Shown: positions 17,965-26,876, numbered from the stretch's first letter. The stretch is DNA of 64,000 bases from Subtercola vilae (GCF_004923255.1 NZ_QYRT01000015.1:1-64000); one strand, 5' to 3'. Notes: a model not told the origin generated them from the letters alone. A program made the numbers and translations.

Positions 17965-19608
17965 TCATCGGGAAGCCACGGCGGCCAGGGAGGCCGCGAT
18001 GAGGGTGGCGGCGCGCTCGGCGACGGCGATGACGGGGGCCTGGGTGTTCGAGGTGGGAATGACGGGGAAGACGGAGGCGTCGGCCACCCAGAGGCCGTCG
18101 ACGCCGTATACGCGGAGCTCCGGGTCGACCACCGCGCCGGGGCCGGTGCCCATGGCGGCGGTTCCGCAGGTGTGGAAGAAGGTCGACACGCTCGACCGCA
18201 CAAACGCAATCTTCTCCGCGCGCGAGAGCCCGCGGGCAGGCGACACCGGGTCGGCGCCCAGCTCGCCGTACGCCGAGGTGGCGGCAAGCTCGCGCACGAC
18301 GTCGAGGCTCTCGATCAGCGCCTCGAGGTCGTCGGGTTCGGCGAGGTAGTTGGGTTGCAGCTCGAGCGCGCTGTGCACGCCGGCGAACGGGTCGGCAGTG
18401 CGCAACCGCAGGTACCCGACGCTTCGCGAGTGCATCAGCCCCGGCGCGATGGCGAACACCGAACCCTTGCCCGCCGCTCCGGTGCCGCCGGCGGCCCCCG
18501 TGAAATCGTGTGTGGCGCGCACCTCGTCGGTGGCATGCGGGCCTTGAACCACGAACGCGTGCAGGTCGGGCTTGCCGCGGGCCTTCGAGCTCTTCCAGTT
18601 GAGCATGCTGCCGCCGCCGTTGTCGCGGGTCGCCCCGAGTTCGCCGCGTGCGCGAAAGTTCACCCCCATGAGCAGGGGGTGGTCCTGCAGGTTCTTGCCG
18701 ACCCCGGGCAGTGCCACGCGCATCCGGATGCCCAACGGCACCAGCTCAGAAGGCTCGCCGATTCCGGCCAGCATCAACAACCGCGGAGTGATCAGCGCCC
18801 CCGCCGCCAACACCACACCCTGTCGCGCGCGCACCCGAACCGTCGCGTTCCCGTCGGAGACTGCCCGGTACTCGACGCCCACGCAGCGGTCGCCCTCGAA
18901 CGTGAGCGCGGTGACGGTGGCGTCGGTGAGAATGGTGAGGTTCGGCCATCCGGATGCCGGGTCGAGGTAGCCGCGAACGGTACTCCAGCGCGTCATGGTG
19001 CCATCGTCTTCAATGGTCACGTTGAGGTTCGAGAGCGTGGCACCCTCGTTGTCGGCCGCGTTGGCGTCGTCGATGACGGGCAGCCCGAGCTCGGCCGCTC
19101 CGTCGAGCATGGCCTGGGCGACCGCGTGCGGCGCCGTCGAGGTACGCACCTTCATCGGTCCACCGGCACCGCGGAAGTCGGTCTCCCCGCCCTGCCAGTC
19201 TTCGCTCTTTCGAAAGAACGGCAGCAGGGTTTCGAAGTTCCAGCCGGTGGCGCCCGCGGCCTCCCACTCGTCGTAGTCGCTGGCGTGGCCGCGGTACCAG
19301 AGCATCGCGTTGATGCTGCTCGAGCCGCCGAGCACTCGCCCGCGCGGAATGCCGATCTCCCGCCCTGCTGTATGCGAGGTTGCAGCGTACGACTGCTGCC
19401 AATCGAAGCGGCTGCCGATGAGCTCGTTCCAGGTGCCGGCTGACCGGATGCCCGGCTGCCCCGCATCGCTCGGCCCGGCCTCGATCAGCAGCACCTCGAG
19501 CGCAGGGTTCTCGGCCAGCCGCCGTGCCAGCACCGAACCTGCGGCCCCGCCGCCCACGATGACGATGTCGGCCTCGCGCGCGGGCGCTCCCCCGGTCATC
19601 CGGCGCAC
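17965..19608 (-). CDS. GMC family FAD oxidoreductase (choline-dehydrogenase-like)
   Basis: A 547-residue glucose-methanol-choline family enzyme that oxidises a primary or secondary alcohol with FAD. The FAD-binding start ADIVIVGGGAAGSVLARRLA, the GMC signature GRVLGGSSSINAMLWYRGH and the C-terminal FFHTCGTAAMG (active-site His) with TSNTQAPVIAVAERA (partner Asn) are present. It has no signal peptide. GTG 19608 or ATG 19599 could be the start; neither has a strong ribosome-binding site. It lies 87 bp after the ThDP decarboxylase beta subunit and before the aldehyde dehydrogenase, suggesting sequential alcohol-to-aldehyde-to-acid oxidation (inference). Confidence 0.9.
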   Translation of the reverse strand: MRRMTGGAPAREADIVIVGGGAAGSVLARRLAENPALEVLLIEAGPSDAGQPGIRSAGTWNELIGSRFDWQQSYAATSHTAGREIGIPRGRVLGGSSSINAMLWYRGHASDYDEWEAAGATGWNFETLLPFFRKSEDWQGGETDFRGAGGPMKVRTSTAPHAVAQAMLDGAAELGLPVIDDANAADNEGATLSNLNVTIEDDGTMTRWSTVRGYLDPASGWPNLTILTDATVTALTFEGDRCVGVEYRAVSDGNATVRVRARQGVVLAAGALITPRLLMLAGIGEPSELVPLGIRMRVALPGVGKNLQDHPLLMGVNFRARGELGATRDNGGGSMLNWKSSKARGKPDLHAFVVQGPHATDEVRATHDFTGAAGGTGAAGKGSVFAIAPGLMHSRSVGYLRLRTADPFAGVHSALELQPNYLAEPDDLEALIESLDVVRELAATSAYGELGADPVSPARGLSRAEKIAFVRSSVSTFFHTCGTAAMGTGPGAVVDPELRVYGVDGLWVADASVFPVIPTSNTQAPVIAVAERAATLIAASLAAVASR

Positions 19609-19695
19609 CGACCGGTGATCGCGGCCCGACTCCCGGCGTGGGTCTCGAGCGCGGAGTGGGCCCGACCCGTGCCGAAAGCGAAGCCCACGCCGGCG

Positions 19696-20304
19696 CTAAT
19701 TGTGCTCACTGGGACCCATGATGACGACACCCTCGGTCTCTTCGACGTGCCGCACGAAGATGTACTTGTCTTCGCGCCCATCGCTGTGTTTGCGCTTGAT
19801 GCCGGGCTGCAGAACGCCGTCGACCTTCGCCACGATGACGTAGGGCACGCTGGCCGCGAGCCCCTCGGCGCAGAGCGCGTCGAACTCCTCGAGGGTCGTC
19901 GCGGTGAACGCCTTCTCGACGCCGCTGGCCCGCGCGATGGCAGCGAGGTCGACACGGCCGGCCGCGGTGTGCGTTCGGGGGCCGCCGATGGAGAGGTACA
20001 TCTGGTTGTCCCACACGATGGTGAGCAGGTTCTCGGGCTGCTCGTTGCCGAGGGTCGCGAGAATACCGAGGTTGAACAGCAGCCCGCCATCGGTGTCGAG
20101 CGAGATGACCTGCCGGTGCGGCAGCCCGACGGCGAGCCCGAACGCCTCGCCCGTCACGCAGCCGAGCTGCTGCTGAAAGAGGCTGGCCGCCCGCATGTGC
20201 GGCGCGGCGTTGTACCACTCGTCGACGCTGCCGCCGAGCGAGAGAATCACGAGTTCGTCGGTCAGGCGCTCACCGAGCTTGGTCATGCAGTCGTAGCGTT
20301 TCAT
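19696..20304 (-). CDS. ThDP-dependent decarboxylase, beta (cofactor) subunit
   Basis: A 202-residue protein equivalent to the C-terminal ThDP-binding half of 2-oxoacid decarboxylases, as in sulfopyruvate decarboxylase subunit ComE or phosphonopyruvate decarboxylase. The cofactor motif reads ISLDTDGGLLFNLGILATLG, a GDG-N variant, then LTIVWDNQMYLSIGG. ATG 20304 overlaps the TGA of the alpha subunit by four bases (ATGA), so the two are translationally coupled and probably form one enzyme. Substrate is not known: sulfopyruvate, phosphonopyruvate and other 3-substituted pyruvates are possible for this architecture. Confidence 0.85.
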   Translation of the reverse strand: MKRYDCMTKLGERLTDELVILSLGGSVDEWYNAAPHMRAASLFQQQLGCVTGEAFGLAVGLPHRQVISLDTDGGLLFNLGILATLGNEQPENLLTIVWDNQMYLSIGGPRTHTAAGRVDLAAIARASGVEKAFTATTLEEFDALCAEGLAASVPYVIVAKVDGVLQPGIKRKHSDGREDKYIFVRHVEETEGVVIMGPSEHN

Positions 20305-20801
20305 CGAACGATGCTCCCTCCGAGGGCGATGGCTGAGTGGTAGTAGGCCGCGTACGACCAGCTGAAGGCATCGGTGATGGCCTCTTCGATCGCGTCTTCG
20401 TCGCGCACCACGCGGTAGGGCACCCGCAGGGCATCCAGCATCGGCTCCATGGTGATGCCGTGCGGAATGGCCCACCAGTTGTTCTCGCCGAGTTCGCCGC
20501 GGTAGCTCATCAGCATGACGACCGGGATGCCCGCCCCGAGCCCCATGCGCGCCAGGGGTTCGACCGACGCGCGCAGCCCCGAGTTCTCCATCACCAGTAC
20601 GGCACGCTTGCCCGAGAGAAAGACGCCGCCGCAGATGGCCGCGCCTTCGCCCTCATTGGTGACGGGAATGGTGCGGATGTCCGGGTCGGCGTCGAGCGCC
20701 GGGTACAGCTCTTTGAAGAGCGAGTCTGGCAGGTAGCAGACCACCGTGACCCCCGCCTTCTTGAGCCCGCGGATGACCGCGTCGACGGCAGTGGATTTCA
20801 T
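20301..20801 (-). CDS. ThDP-dependent decarboxylase, alpha subunit
   Basis: A 166-residue protein matching the N-terminal (pyrimidine-binding) half of ThDP decarboxylases, like sulfopyruvate decarboxylase subunit ComD. It starts VDAVIRGLKKAGVTVVCYLP, with the expected Glu in TNEGEGAAICGGVFLSGKRA and the motif ENSGLRASVEPLARMG. ATG 20801 overlaps the stop of the LLM monooxygenase gene by four bases, and its own stop overlaps the beta-subunit start. Split alpha/beta enzymes are known for sulfopyruvate decarboxylase of coenzyme M synthesis and for sulfonate metabolism; here the context is catabolic. Confidence 0.85.
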   Translation of the reverse strand: MKSTAVDAVIRGLKKAGVTVVCYLPDSLFKELYPALDADPDIRTIPVTNEGEGAAICGGVFLSGKRAVLVMENSGLRASVEPLARMGLGAGIPVVMLMSYRGELGENNWWAIPHGITMEPMLDALRVPYRVVRDEDAIEEAITDAFSWSYAAYYHSAIALGGSIVR

Positions 20802-22303
20802 GCGGGGGTCTCCTCTGGTGTGGCGGATGCGATGGGTGCGGGCCGAAACCGGGCGCCCGGGTGGGTGGCGGGCAGCCGGGCGCGACCCGGTTCGAAGAGT
20901 CGCTCGCGCAGCGTCGGGCTCGTCGCAGCAGGGCTGGTCGCAGCAGTCTCGGCAGCAGCTGCGGCAGCAGCTGCGCCACCCGTCGCCGCGGCACCCACCG
21001 CCCCGCGCGCCACCAGCAGCGGCAGCACCAGCTCGATGAACTCGACGTACGCCTGCTCGTCGCCGAACGTCGGCTCGAGCATGAACCCGTCGATGTCGCT
21101 GCCTTCGGCGATGGCGATCAGCTCATCGGCCACCTCGGCCGGGCTGCCGGTCACCTGAAAGCCGCGGTTGGCCTTCATACGAAAGCTCTCGAGCACCTCG
21201 CCCACGGTCGGCACGCGCGCGCCGCCGGCGGCACCCGAGCCCGCACCCGCACCGCCACCACCGCTCCCCCCAGCGAACCGGTCGACCAGCGTCTGCCCCT
21301 GGTCTGACGTGCCCACCACCAGCGGAGTCGCCGGATCGACCCCGCGGTAGTCGACCCCCGTGAACCCGGCGTAGATCACCGCCGCATCGTCGACCTCGTA
21401 GAGCGCCTCGAGCTCGCGCCGCTTCGCCCACGCCTCTTCGCTTGTCGCCGCGACGGTCACCGTGACCCCCGAGATGACCTTGATGTCTCCGGATGCCCGC
21501 CCGTGCCCCACCGCCACAGCACGTATCTCGGCCACGTGCGCCGCCGCCTTCTCGACGGTCTGCCCCTGAATGAGCACCACCTCAGCGTTTCGCGCGGCGA
21601 ACGCCCGCCCGCGCGCCGAGGTGCCGGCCTGAAAGAGCACGGGGCTCCGCTGCCGTGAGGGCGGCACCGCAAAGTACCCCGATGCGCTCAGGTACCGCCC
21701 CTCGTATTCGGTGCGGTGCAACTTGGCGGGGTCGACGAGCATGCCCCGTGCGGCATCCATCACCCAGGCATCGTCGTGCCAGCCGCCCTCCCAGAGCGCG
21801 AGGCTGATGTCGACGAACTCGTCGCCGATGTCGTAGCGCGAGTCGTGCGTGGTCTCGTCGGTCACGCCGAACAGCTTGTCGACGGTGGCCTGCGAGCTGC
21901 CGGTGACGATGTTCCAGCCGATGCGGCCGTTCGTGTAGTGGTCGAGGGTGGCGTACCGACGAGCCGAGGCGTACGGCTTCTCGACGGTCGTCGGCGAGGT
22001 GACCACGAAGCCGATACGTGTCGTCGCCTGCGCCAGCGCCGCGATCATCAGCATGGGGTCGAACCCCGGAAACTGGATGCCCGCGGTGGCCACCTGCGAC
22101 GGCAACTCGCCATCGATGGTGGGGTACCCGTAGGTGTCGGCGAAGAAGAGAAAGTCGAACCCGGCCGTCTCGAGCAGCTGCGCCACGCCGATCCAGTACC
22201 CCACGTCGCTGTAGCGGTCGGCGCGCCCGTTCGGGTGGCGCCACGTGGGCATGCCGTTGCTCGGGTTCATCATGTCGAACACGCCGAGCGAGAGTTTCTT
22301 CAT
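20798..22303 (-). CDS. LLM class flavin-dependent monooxygenase
   Basis: A 501-residue luciferase-like monooxygenase of the NtaA/SnaA/DszA subgroup. Motifs are FLFFADTYGYPTIDG, FDPMLMIAALAQATTRIGFV, HYTNGRIGWNIVTGSSQATV and VLFQAGTSARGRAFAARNAE. Such enzymes use FMNH2 from a separate reductase plus O2 to attack C-N, C-S or ring bonds; no reductase is encoded nearby. ATG 22303 overlaps the upstream gene by four bases. Two low-complexity segments are unusual: a Gly/Ala/Ser loop at about residues 345-365 and an Ala-rich stretch near residue 450, followed by a Pro/Ala tail. Confidence 0.88.
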   Translation of the reverse strand: MKKLSLGVFDMMNPSNGMPTWRHPNGRADRYSDVGYWIGVAQLLETAGFDFLFFADTYGYPTIDGELPSQVATAGIQFPGFDPMLMIAALAQATTRIGFVVTSPTTVEKPYASARRYATLDHYTNGRIGWNIVTGSSQATVDKLFGVTDETTHDSRYDIGDEFVDISLALWEGGWHDDAWVMDAARGMLVDPAKLHRTEYEGRYLSASGYFAVPPSRQRSPVLFQAGTSARGRAFAARNAEVVLIQGQTVEKAAAHVAEIRAVAVGHGRASGDIKVISGVTVTVAATSEEAWAKRRELEALYEVDDAAVIYAGFTGVDYRGVDPATPLVVGTSDQGQTLVDRFAGGSGGGGAGAGSGAAGGARVPTVGEVLESFRMKANRGFQVTGSPAEVADELIAIAEGSDIDGFMLEPTFGDEQAYVEFIELVLPLLVARGAVGAAATGGAAAAAAAAETAATSPAATSPTLRERLFEPGRARLPATHPGARFRPAPIASATPEETPA

Positions 22304-23322
22304 GAGCGCGCCTCCGGGTCGAGCAGGTGGTCGAGCGCCAGGAACGCCGCATCGACCTGGGCCAGGTACCGTGCCTTCTCGGCGTCGTCGCACCAGGCCG
22401 CCTCGAAGGAGGCCCGGGCGAGGCGCTTGGCGTCGCCCGCGGCCAGACCCATGGGTGGCAGGGCATCGCGGTACTCGGTGGCGATGTCGGTGCGAAAGAA
22501 CACGGCGTCGTCGGTCGAGAGCGTGACGGGCAGGCCGGCGGCGATCATCCGGGCAATGCGGTGCGACGGGTCGAACGGCCACGCCGAGAGCACTCTGGTC
22601 GAGACGGGCGTGCAGGCGAACGGGATGCCCGAGCCCTGCGCCACGGCGAGCGCCGCCGCATCGTCGACCACCCGGTAGCCGTGGTCGATGCGGTCGACCT
22701 TGAGCGTCTGAATGGCGTCGACCACGTTCTGCGGGCTCGCGGCCATGGTCTCGCCGACGTGCGCCGTGCGCTTCAGCCCGTGGCGACCGGCGAGCTCGTA
22801 CGCCTCGGCGAAACGCAGCGGTGCCTCTTCGCCTTCGGCCGTGAGGTCGTCGAGGCCGATGCCCAGAACGTAATCGCGCGGGTTCGCGGCGACCTCGGCG
22901 ACCAGGTCGACGGCGCTCTCTGGGCCGTGCGCACGGTTGACGGCCGCGATGAGGCCGAACCCCACGCCGAAGTCGGCTTTCGCCTGGGCCAGGCCGTCAG
23001 CGATCGAATCCATCACGAAGCCGTATGAGAGGCCGCGGGCGCGAAAGTTCAGCGGGTTCACGAAGTACTCGCGGTACTTCAGGCTGCCCACCTCGACCGC
23101 GTCACGAACGCCCTCGTAGGCCACCGTGGCGAAGTCGTCGGGCGCCACCAGAACCTCGTGCGCGGCGTTGAACACGTCGAGAAAGTCGACCAGGTTGTCG
23201 AAGTCGAGCAACGTGTCAACGCTGTCGCTCTTCAGGGCGACCCCGTTCTTCGCCGCGAGCTGCAGCAGGCGCTCTGGCCTCATCACCGAGACGAAGTGGC
23301 AGTGCAGCTCGGCCTTCGGCAA
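22300..23322 (-). CDS. adenosine-deaminase-family hydrolase
   Basis: A 340-residue metal-dependent deaminase-like protein: PKAELHCHF (two metal His), KRTAHVGET, DRIDHGYRV and LPVTLSTDDAVFF correspond to the adenosine/adenine deaminase motifs, with HAGE altered to HVGE. The start is unclear. The usual family opening LLPKAELH continues upstream in frame, but no ATG or GTG occurs before the TGA of the permease gene at 23407-23409. TTG 23322 is the only ordinary candidate and has no clear ribosome-binding site. The stop overlaps the LLM gene start (ATGA). The substrate may be a purine or another N-heterocycle. Confidence 0.82.
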   Translation of the reverse strand: MPKAELHCHFVSVMRPERLLQLAAKNGVALKSDSVDTLLDFDNLVDFLDVFNAAHEVLVAPDDFATVAYEGVRDAVEVGSLKYREYFVNPLNFRARGLSYGFVMDSIADGLAQAKADFGVGFGLIAAVNRAHGPESAVDLVAEVAANPRDYVLGIGLDDLTAEGEEAPLRFAEAYELAGRHGLKRTAHVGETMAASPQNVVDAIQTLKVDRIDHGYRVVDDAAALAVAQGSGIPFACTPVSTRVLSAWPFDPSHRIARMIAAGLPVTLSTDDAVFFRTDIATEYRDALPPMGLAAGDAKRLARASFEAAWCDDAEKARYLAQVDAAFLALDHLLDPEARS

Positions 23323-23406
23323 CAGCTGCAGGTAGTCAGTGAGAGCGAGAATGTGCGGAGCCTCTCGAGTGCGGGTGAGACGAGGTGGGGCGGAGCAGTG
23401 AGTCCA

Positions 23407-24288
23407 TCATCCCTTGAGTGAGCCGCCCGTGATACCAGCGACGAAATACCGCTGCAGGCCGATGAGCACCGCGAGCGGAACAATCACCGAGATGAAGGCG
23501 CCGGCGGCCACCGAATTCTGGCCGAGGCCGCTCTGGGTCTGAAAGAGCGAGGCGAGCTGCAGGGTGATGGGGGCCTCGTGATTGGCGACTCCCATGAACA
23601 CCAGCGGGGTGAGCAGGTCGTTCCAGCTCCACAGAAACTGCAGAATCGCCAGCGACGCCAGAATGGGCGTGATCAGCGGCAGAACAATCTGAAAGAAGAG
23701 CCTGAATTCGCTCGCCCCGTCGATTCGTGCCGCCTCGATGAGTTCTTCGGGCAGCGTGAACAGGTAGCCGCGCACCAAGAAGATGCCGAACGGCACGGTG
23801 AACCCCACCTGCCAGATCCACACCGTGGCGATCGACCCACCGAGCCCGAGGTGCCCGAACAGCTGCAGCAAGGGCGTGATGGCGAGCTGCGGCGGGATGG
23901 CCAGCAGTGCCACGAGCAGAATGAAGACGAACGCCTTGCCGCGAAAGTGCATGCGGGCCAGCGCGTAGGCGCCGAAGGCCGAGATGATCACGGTGAGAAT
24001 CGTCGAGGGCACCGCGATGGCGAGCGTCGAGACGAGGCTGGTGTTCAGCTCGAGCAGGTCGGAGGCCCGGGTGAAATTGTCGAGCGTGACGAGCGGCTTC
24101 ACGAAGATCATCCACCAGCCGCCGGCCGCGGTGTCGGGGTTGGTGCGCAGCGACGTGGCGACCATGGCCAGCAGCGGCGTGAACCACACCGCGCAGAACA
24201 CGAAGATCACCACATGTACGACCCAGCGCGGCACCCGCGTCAGAATCGGAATCTTCGCTTTGCGCCTCTTGGGCAGGGCGACACTCAT
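23407..24288 (-). CDS. carbohydrate ABC importer permease (MalG-like)
   Basis: A 293-residue inner-membrane permease with six predicted helices and the EAA loop EELIEAARIDGASEFRLFFQIVLPLITP that docks the ATPase. Homology is to MalG-type CUT1 permeases for oligosaccharides and polyols. ATG 24288 overlaps the partner permease stop by four bases. It is unusual that the following deaminase-like gene is in the same reading frame, separated only by this gene's TGA and 84 bp. Confidence 0.93.
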   Translation of the reverse strand: MSVALPKRRKAKIPILTRVPRWVVHVVIFVFCAVWFTPLLAMVATSLRTNPDTAAGGWWMIFVKPLVTLDNFTRASDLLELNTSLVSTLAIAVPSTILTVIISAFGAYALARMHFRGKAFVFILLVALLAIPPQLAITPLLQLFGHLGLGGSIATVWIWQVGFTVPFGIFLVRGYLFTLPEELIEAARIDGASEFRLFFQIVLPLITPILASLAILQFLWSWNDLLTPLVFMGVANHEAPITLQLASLFQTQSGLGQNSVAAGAFISVIVPLAVLIGLQRYFVAGITGGSLKG

Positions 24289-25265
24289 GTGAGGCCTTCC
24301 TTTCGCATGTTGCGCAGGTTCAGCCAGAGCACCGGAATCGCGGCGACCAGCAGCAGCACGGCGATGGCGGCCGCGTGGCCGAGGTTGGTGGGGTTGCGAA
24401 AAACTTCGTTGTAGAGCTTGTTGGCCACGACATCGGTGCCGTTGTTGCCGTTCGTCATGATGTAGACGATGTCGAAGATCTTCAGCGCGAACATGATCTG
24501 GGTGGTGATCACGGTGAGCACGCTCGGCCAGATGGTGGGCAGCGTGACGTGCAGAAACACGCCCCACTCCGAGGCCCCGTCGAGGCGGGCGGCCTCGTTG
24601 AGTTCCTGCGGAACCGCTTTCACCGCGGCCGTGATGATGAGCAGGGCGATACCGAGGGATGCCCACACCGCCACCATGATGAGCGAGAGGTTGTTCATCC
24701 ACTGGTCTGCACCGGCCGGGCGTGCGAGCCAGGCCACCGGTTCGATGCCGAACGCCTGCAGCACCGCGTTGAACACACCGAGCTGGGTGCGGCCGGCGGG
24801 GGCATAGGTGTACATCTGGCGCCACGTGACGGCAGCAGCAGTGAATGAAACGGCGGTGGGCAGAATGAGGATGACCCGCGCAACCTTCTCGTAGCGCACC
24901 TTGTTCAGCAGCACGGCCATCAGCACGGCGACCGCGGTGACGCCCACAGGAAACACGATGAGCCAGAGCAGGTTGTTGAGCAGAATGGGGCGCATCTCGG
25001 TGCCGAACGCCCAGATGAAGTTGGTGAAGCCCGCCCAGGCGCTCCCATCGGCACCGCGCAGGCTCAGGCCGAGCGACACCACGATCGGGTAGATCAGGGT
25101 CACCGCGATCATGATGCAGGCGAGGGAGAGCCACACCCAGGGGCGCACTCGGCGCTGGGCTTTCGGTCGCAGGTGAGAGATGACCCACTCCGCGGCCGCC
25201 ACGATGAGAATCGTGACGGCCGGAAGCGCGACCGCGCCGACGACCAGTGCGATCAGACTGGGCAT
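24285..25265 (-). CDS. carbohydrate ABC importer permease (MalF-like)
   Basis: A 326-residue permease with seven to eight helices. The cytoplasmic EAA loop is QELNEAARLDGASEWGVFLHVTLPTIWP. It forms a heterodimer with the MalG-like permease encoded next. It starts 3 bp after the solute-binding protein gene ends and overlaps the next gene by four bases. No ATPase gene is present in the cluster; actinobacterial CUT1 importers often borrow one shared ATPase (MsiK) encoded elsewhere, which probably applies here (inference). Confidence 0.93.
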   Translation of the reverse strand: MPSLIALVVGAVALPAVTILIVAAAEWVISHLRPKAQRRVRPWVWLSLACIMIAVTLIYPIVVSLGLSLRGADGSAWAGFTNFIWAFGTEMRPILLNNLLWLIVFPVGVTAVAVLMAVLLNKVRYEKVARVILILPTAVSFTAAAVTWRQMYTYAPAGRTQLGVFNAVLQAFGIEPVAWLARPAGADQWMNNLSLIMVAVWASLGIALLIITAAVKAVPQELNEAARLDGASEWGVFLHVTLPTIWPSVLTVITTQIMFALKIFDIVYIMTNGNNGTDVVANKLYNEVFRNPTNLGHAAAIAVLLLVAAIPVLWLNLRNMRKEGLT

Positions 25266-25268
25266 GGG

Positions 25269-26675
25269 CTAGTTGGCGGGCACCAGCGCCTGGATTGCGT
25301 CGAGTTGCGCATCCAGGGTCGATGGGTCTTGGGCGATGGCGATGTTGGCTTTGTCCCAAGCGGCCACCACGGCGGTGGGCATGGTGCCGGTCGGGCCGAT
25401 CACGATCGTCGAGGCGTTGTTCAGCAGGTCGGCCGAGGCCTTCATCGTGGCGTTCGGGTAGCTCGCGAGGGCGACGTTCTTATTGCCGACCGACCAGCGG
25501 CCGCTTGCCGCGATCAGCGACTGTGCGTCGCTCGACGCCCAATACTTCATGAACGCCTCGACCGTGGGGCTGTCTTTCGACTTGAGCGCGCTGAGCACGT
25601 GACCGGCGGTGTTCTGCGCGGTGTCGGCAGCGGGGGTCGCACCGGGAACGGTGAAGAAGTTCATGTCACCGGGAACCTGCACGTTCGGGTAGGTGCTCGT
25701 GGTGAGCCCCACCGCGTAGTTGCCCCAGAGCGAGAGCTGGCACTGCTGCGGGGAGCTGAACATGCCCGTGGTGTAGTTGAGGAACGACGTCGAGACGACC
25801 GTCTGCGGGCCGCCGTTCACCATCGTCTTCGAGCCGGCCACGTCGGCATAGCGCTGGAATGCCGCCTTCACCTCGGGTGAGTTGAACGGCAGGGTGCCGT
25901 TCGCCCACGCGGCGAGCTTCTCGGGGCCGTACATCTTCAGGAACATGTTCTCGACCCACGACTCGGCCCGAAAGCCCGAGCCCGGCCCGGCTTCGAGCGC
26001 CATGCACCACGGGGCGACACCGGTCGCGGCCTGGGTGGTGGCCCACGTGTTGAGCTCGTCGTAGGAGGCCGGCTTGGTGGGGCCGGTGTAGGTCTTGGTG
26101 TTGTACCAGACCATGAAGGCGTCGGTCTCGCCCCAGATGCCGTAGGTGTCGCCGTTCACGGTGACGGCGTCGAGCAGGCCCTGGCTGTAGTTGGCCTTCA
26201 GTGTGTCGCCGAGAATCGAGTTCAGCGGCAGAAAGAGGCCCTGCTTGGCGTACGTGAGTGCAGTACCGGCGCCCTGGGCGTCGACGATGTCGGGAACGTT
26301 GTTCGAGGCGATGCCGGTGGCGAGAACCGTCGACCAGTCCTGGCTGCCGGTGTAGTTGATCTTCGTGCCGGTGGCGGTGGTGAACGGCGCCATGGCATCG
26401 GTGAGGGCCTTTGCCTCGTCGCCGCTGGTCACGCCGAGAATGTTGATCTCGCCGCCGAACTGTATTCCGCCCGAGGCGGTCTTCGCTGCAGCGACGGCCG
26501 CATCGACGAGTGCAGACGGCAGTGTTCCTGCGGCAGAGGTGGCAGCGCTGGTGGCGGCTCCTCCGCTGCTCGAGTCGCTGGCGCTGGCGCAGCCCGTGAC
26601 GGCGAGGCCCGTCGTCACGCCGAGGGCGATGACAAGGCGCAGCCTCGTGGCCGGCCGCTTTCGTGAAAAGTTCAT
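25269..26675 (-). CDS. extracellular solute-binding lipoprotein (CUT1)
   Basis: A 468-residue binding protein. The lipobox is VTGC at about residues 26-29, after a basic start and a hydrophobic core, so the mature protein is membrane-tethered. A Ser/Ala/Thr-rich linker follows, then a family-1 fold with INILGVTSGDEAKALTDAMA and NVPDIVDAQGAG. It resembles sugar-binding proteins of MalE type. It is the first gene of the nine-gene leftward cluster and probably sets what the whole pathway takes in. ATG 26675 faces the divergent TIM-barrel gene across about 200 bp. Confidence 0.92.
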   Translation of the reverse strand: MNFSRKRPATRLRLVIALGVTTGLAVTGCASASDSSSGGAATSAATSAAGTLPSALVDAAVAAAKTASGGIQFGGEINILGVTSGDEAKALTDAMAPFTTATGTKINYTGSQDWSTVLATGIASNNVPDIVDAQGAGTALTYAKQGLFLPLNSILGDTLKANYSQGLLDAVTVNGDTYGIWGETDAFMVWYNTKTYTGPTKPASYDELNTWATTQAATGVAPWCMALEAGPGSGFRAESWVENMFLKMYGPEKLAAWANGTLPFNSPEVKAAFQRYADVAGSKTMVNGGPQTVVSTSFLNYTTGMFSSPQQCQLSLWGNYAVGLTTSTYPNVQVPGDMNFFTVPGATPAADTAQNTAGHVLSALKSKDSPTVEAFMKYWASSDAQSLIAASGRWSVGNKNVALASYPNATMKASADLLNNASTIVIGPTGTMPTAVVAAWDKANIAIAQDPSTLDAQLDAIQALVPAN

Positions 26676-26876
26676 GACACTCCTGTTTATGTCGGGTGGC
26701 GAGACAGTGGTGCGGGAAGGGCGACCGGCGCTGGGTGCCGCTCGTGAGAACCGAAGCTATTGGGTTTTCGAGGGCGTATCAACGAATTTTGCGGTATTCG
26801 CCCAAAACTTCTCACGTTCGTAACATTTCGGGCGGATATCGCATAATACTGAGATCTACCTCGAATGGAGCCCGCC
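26676..26876. promoter_or_regulatory. divergent control region of the two catabolic units
   Basis: A 201-bp gap, clearly AT-richer in its right half than the flanking genes. TTTTG (26787-26791) and CAAAA (26803-26807) form an inverted repeat spaced by 11 bases, the sort of site ROK or LacI proteins bind. CATAAT near 26842-26847 could be a -10 for the rightward genes. GGAG at 26867-26870 serves ATG 26877. Both divergent units could be controlled from here, plausibly by the ROK protein encoded at 27875. Confidence 0.4.

Noticed and set aside
20301-20304. Frameshift joining the two decarboxylase subunits into one broken gene
   Set aside because: Both halves have intact starts and stops with a clean ATGA overlap, and split alpha/beta enzymes of this type are known.
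26676-26876. CRISPR- or phage-related repeats in AT-rich gaps
   Set aside because: No regularly spaced repeats or phage genes; the AT-rich sequence is explained by promoters.
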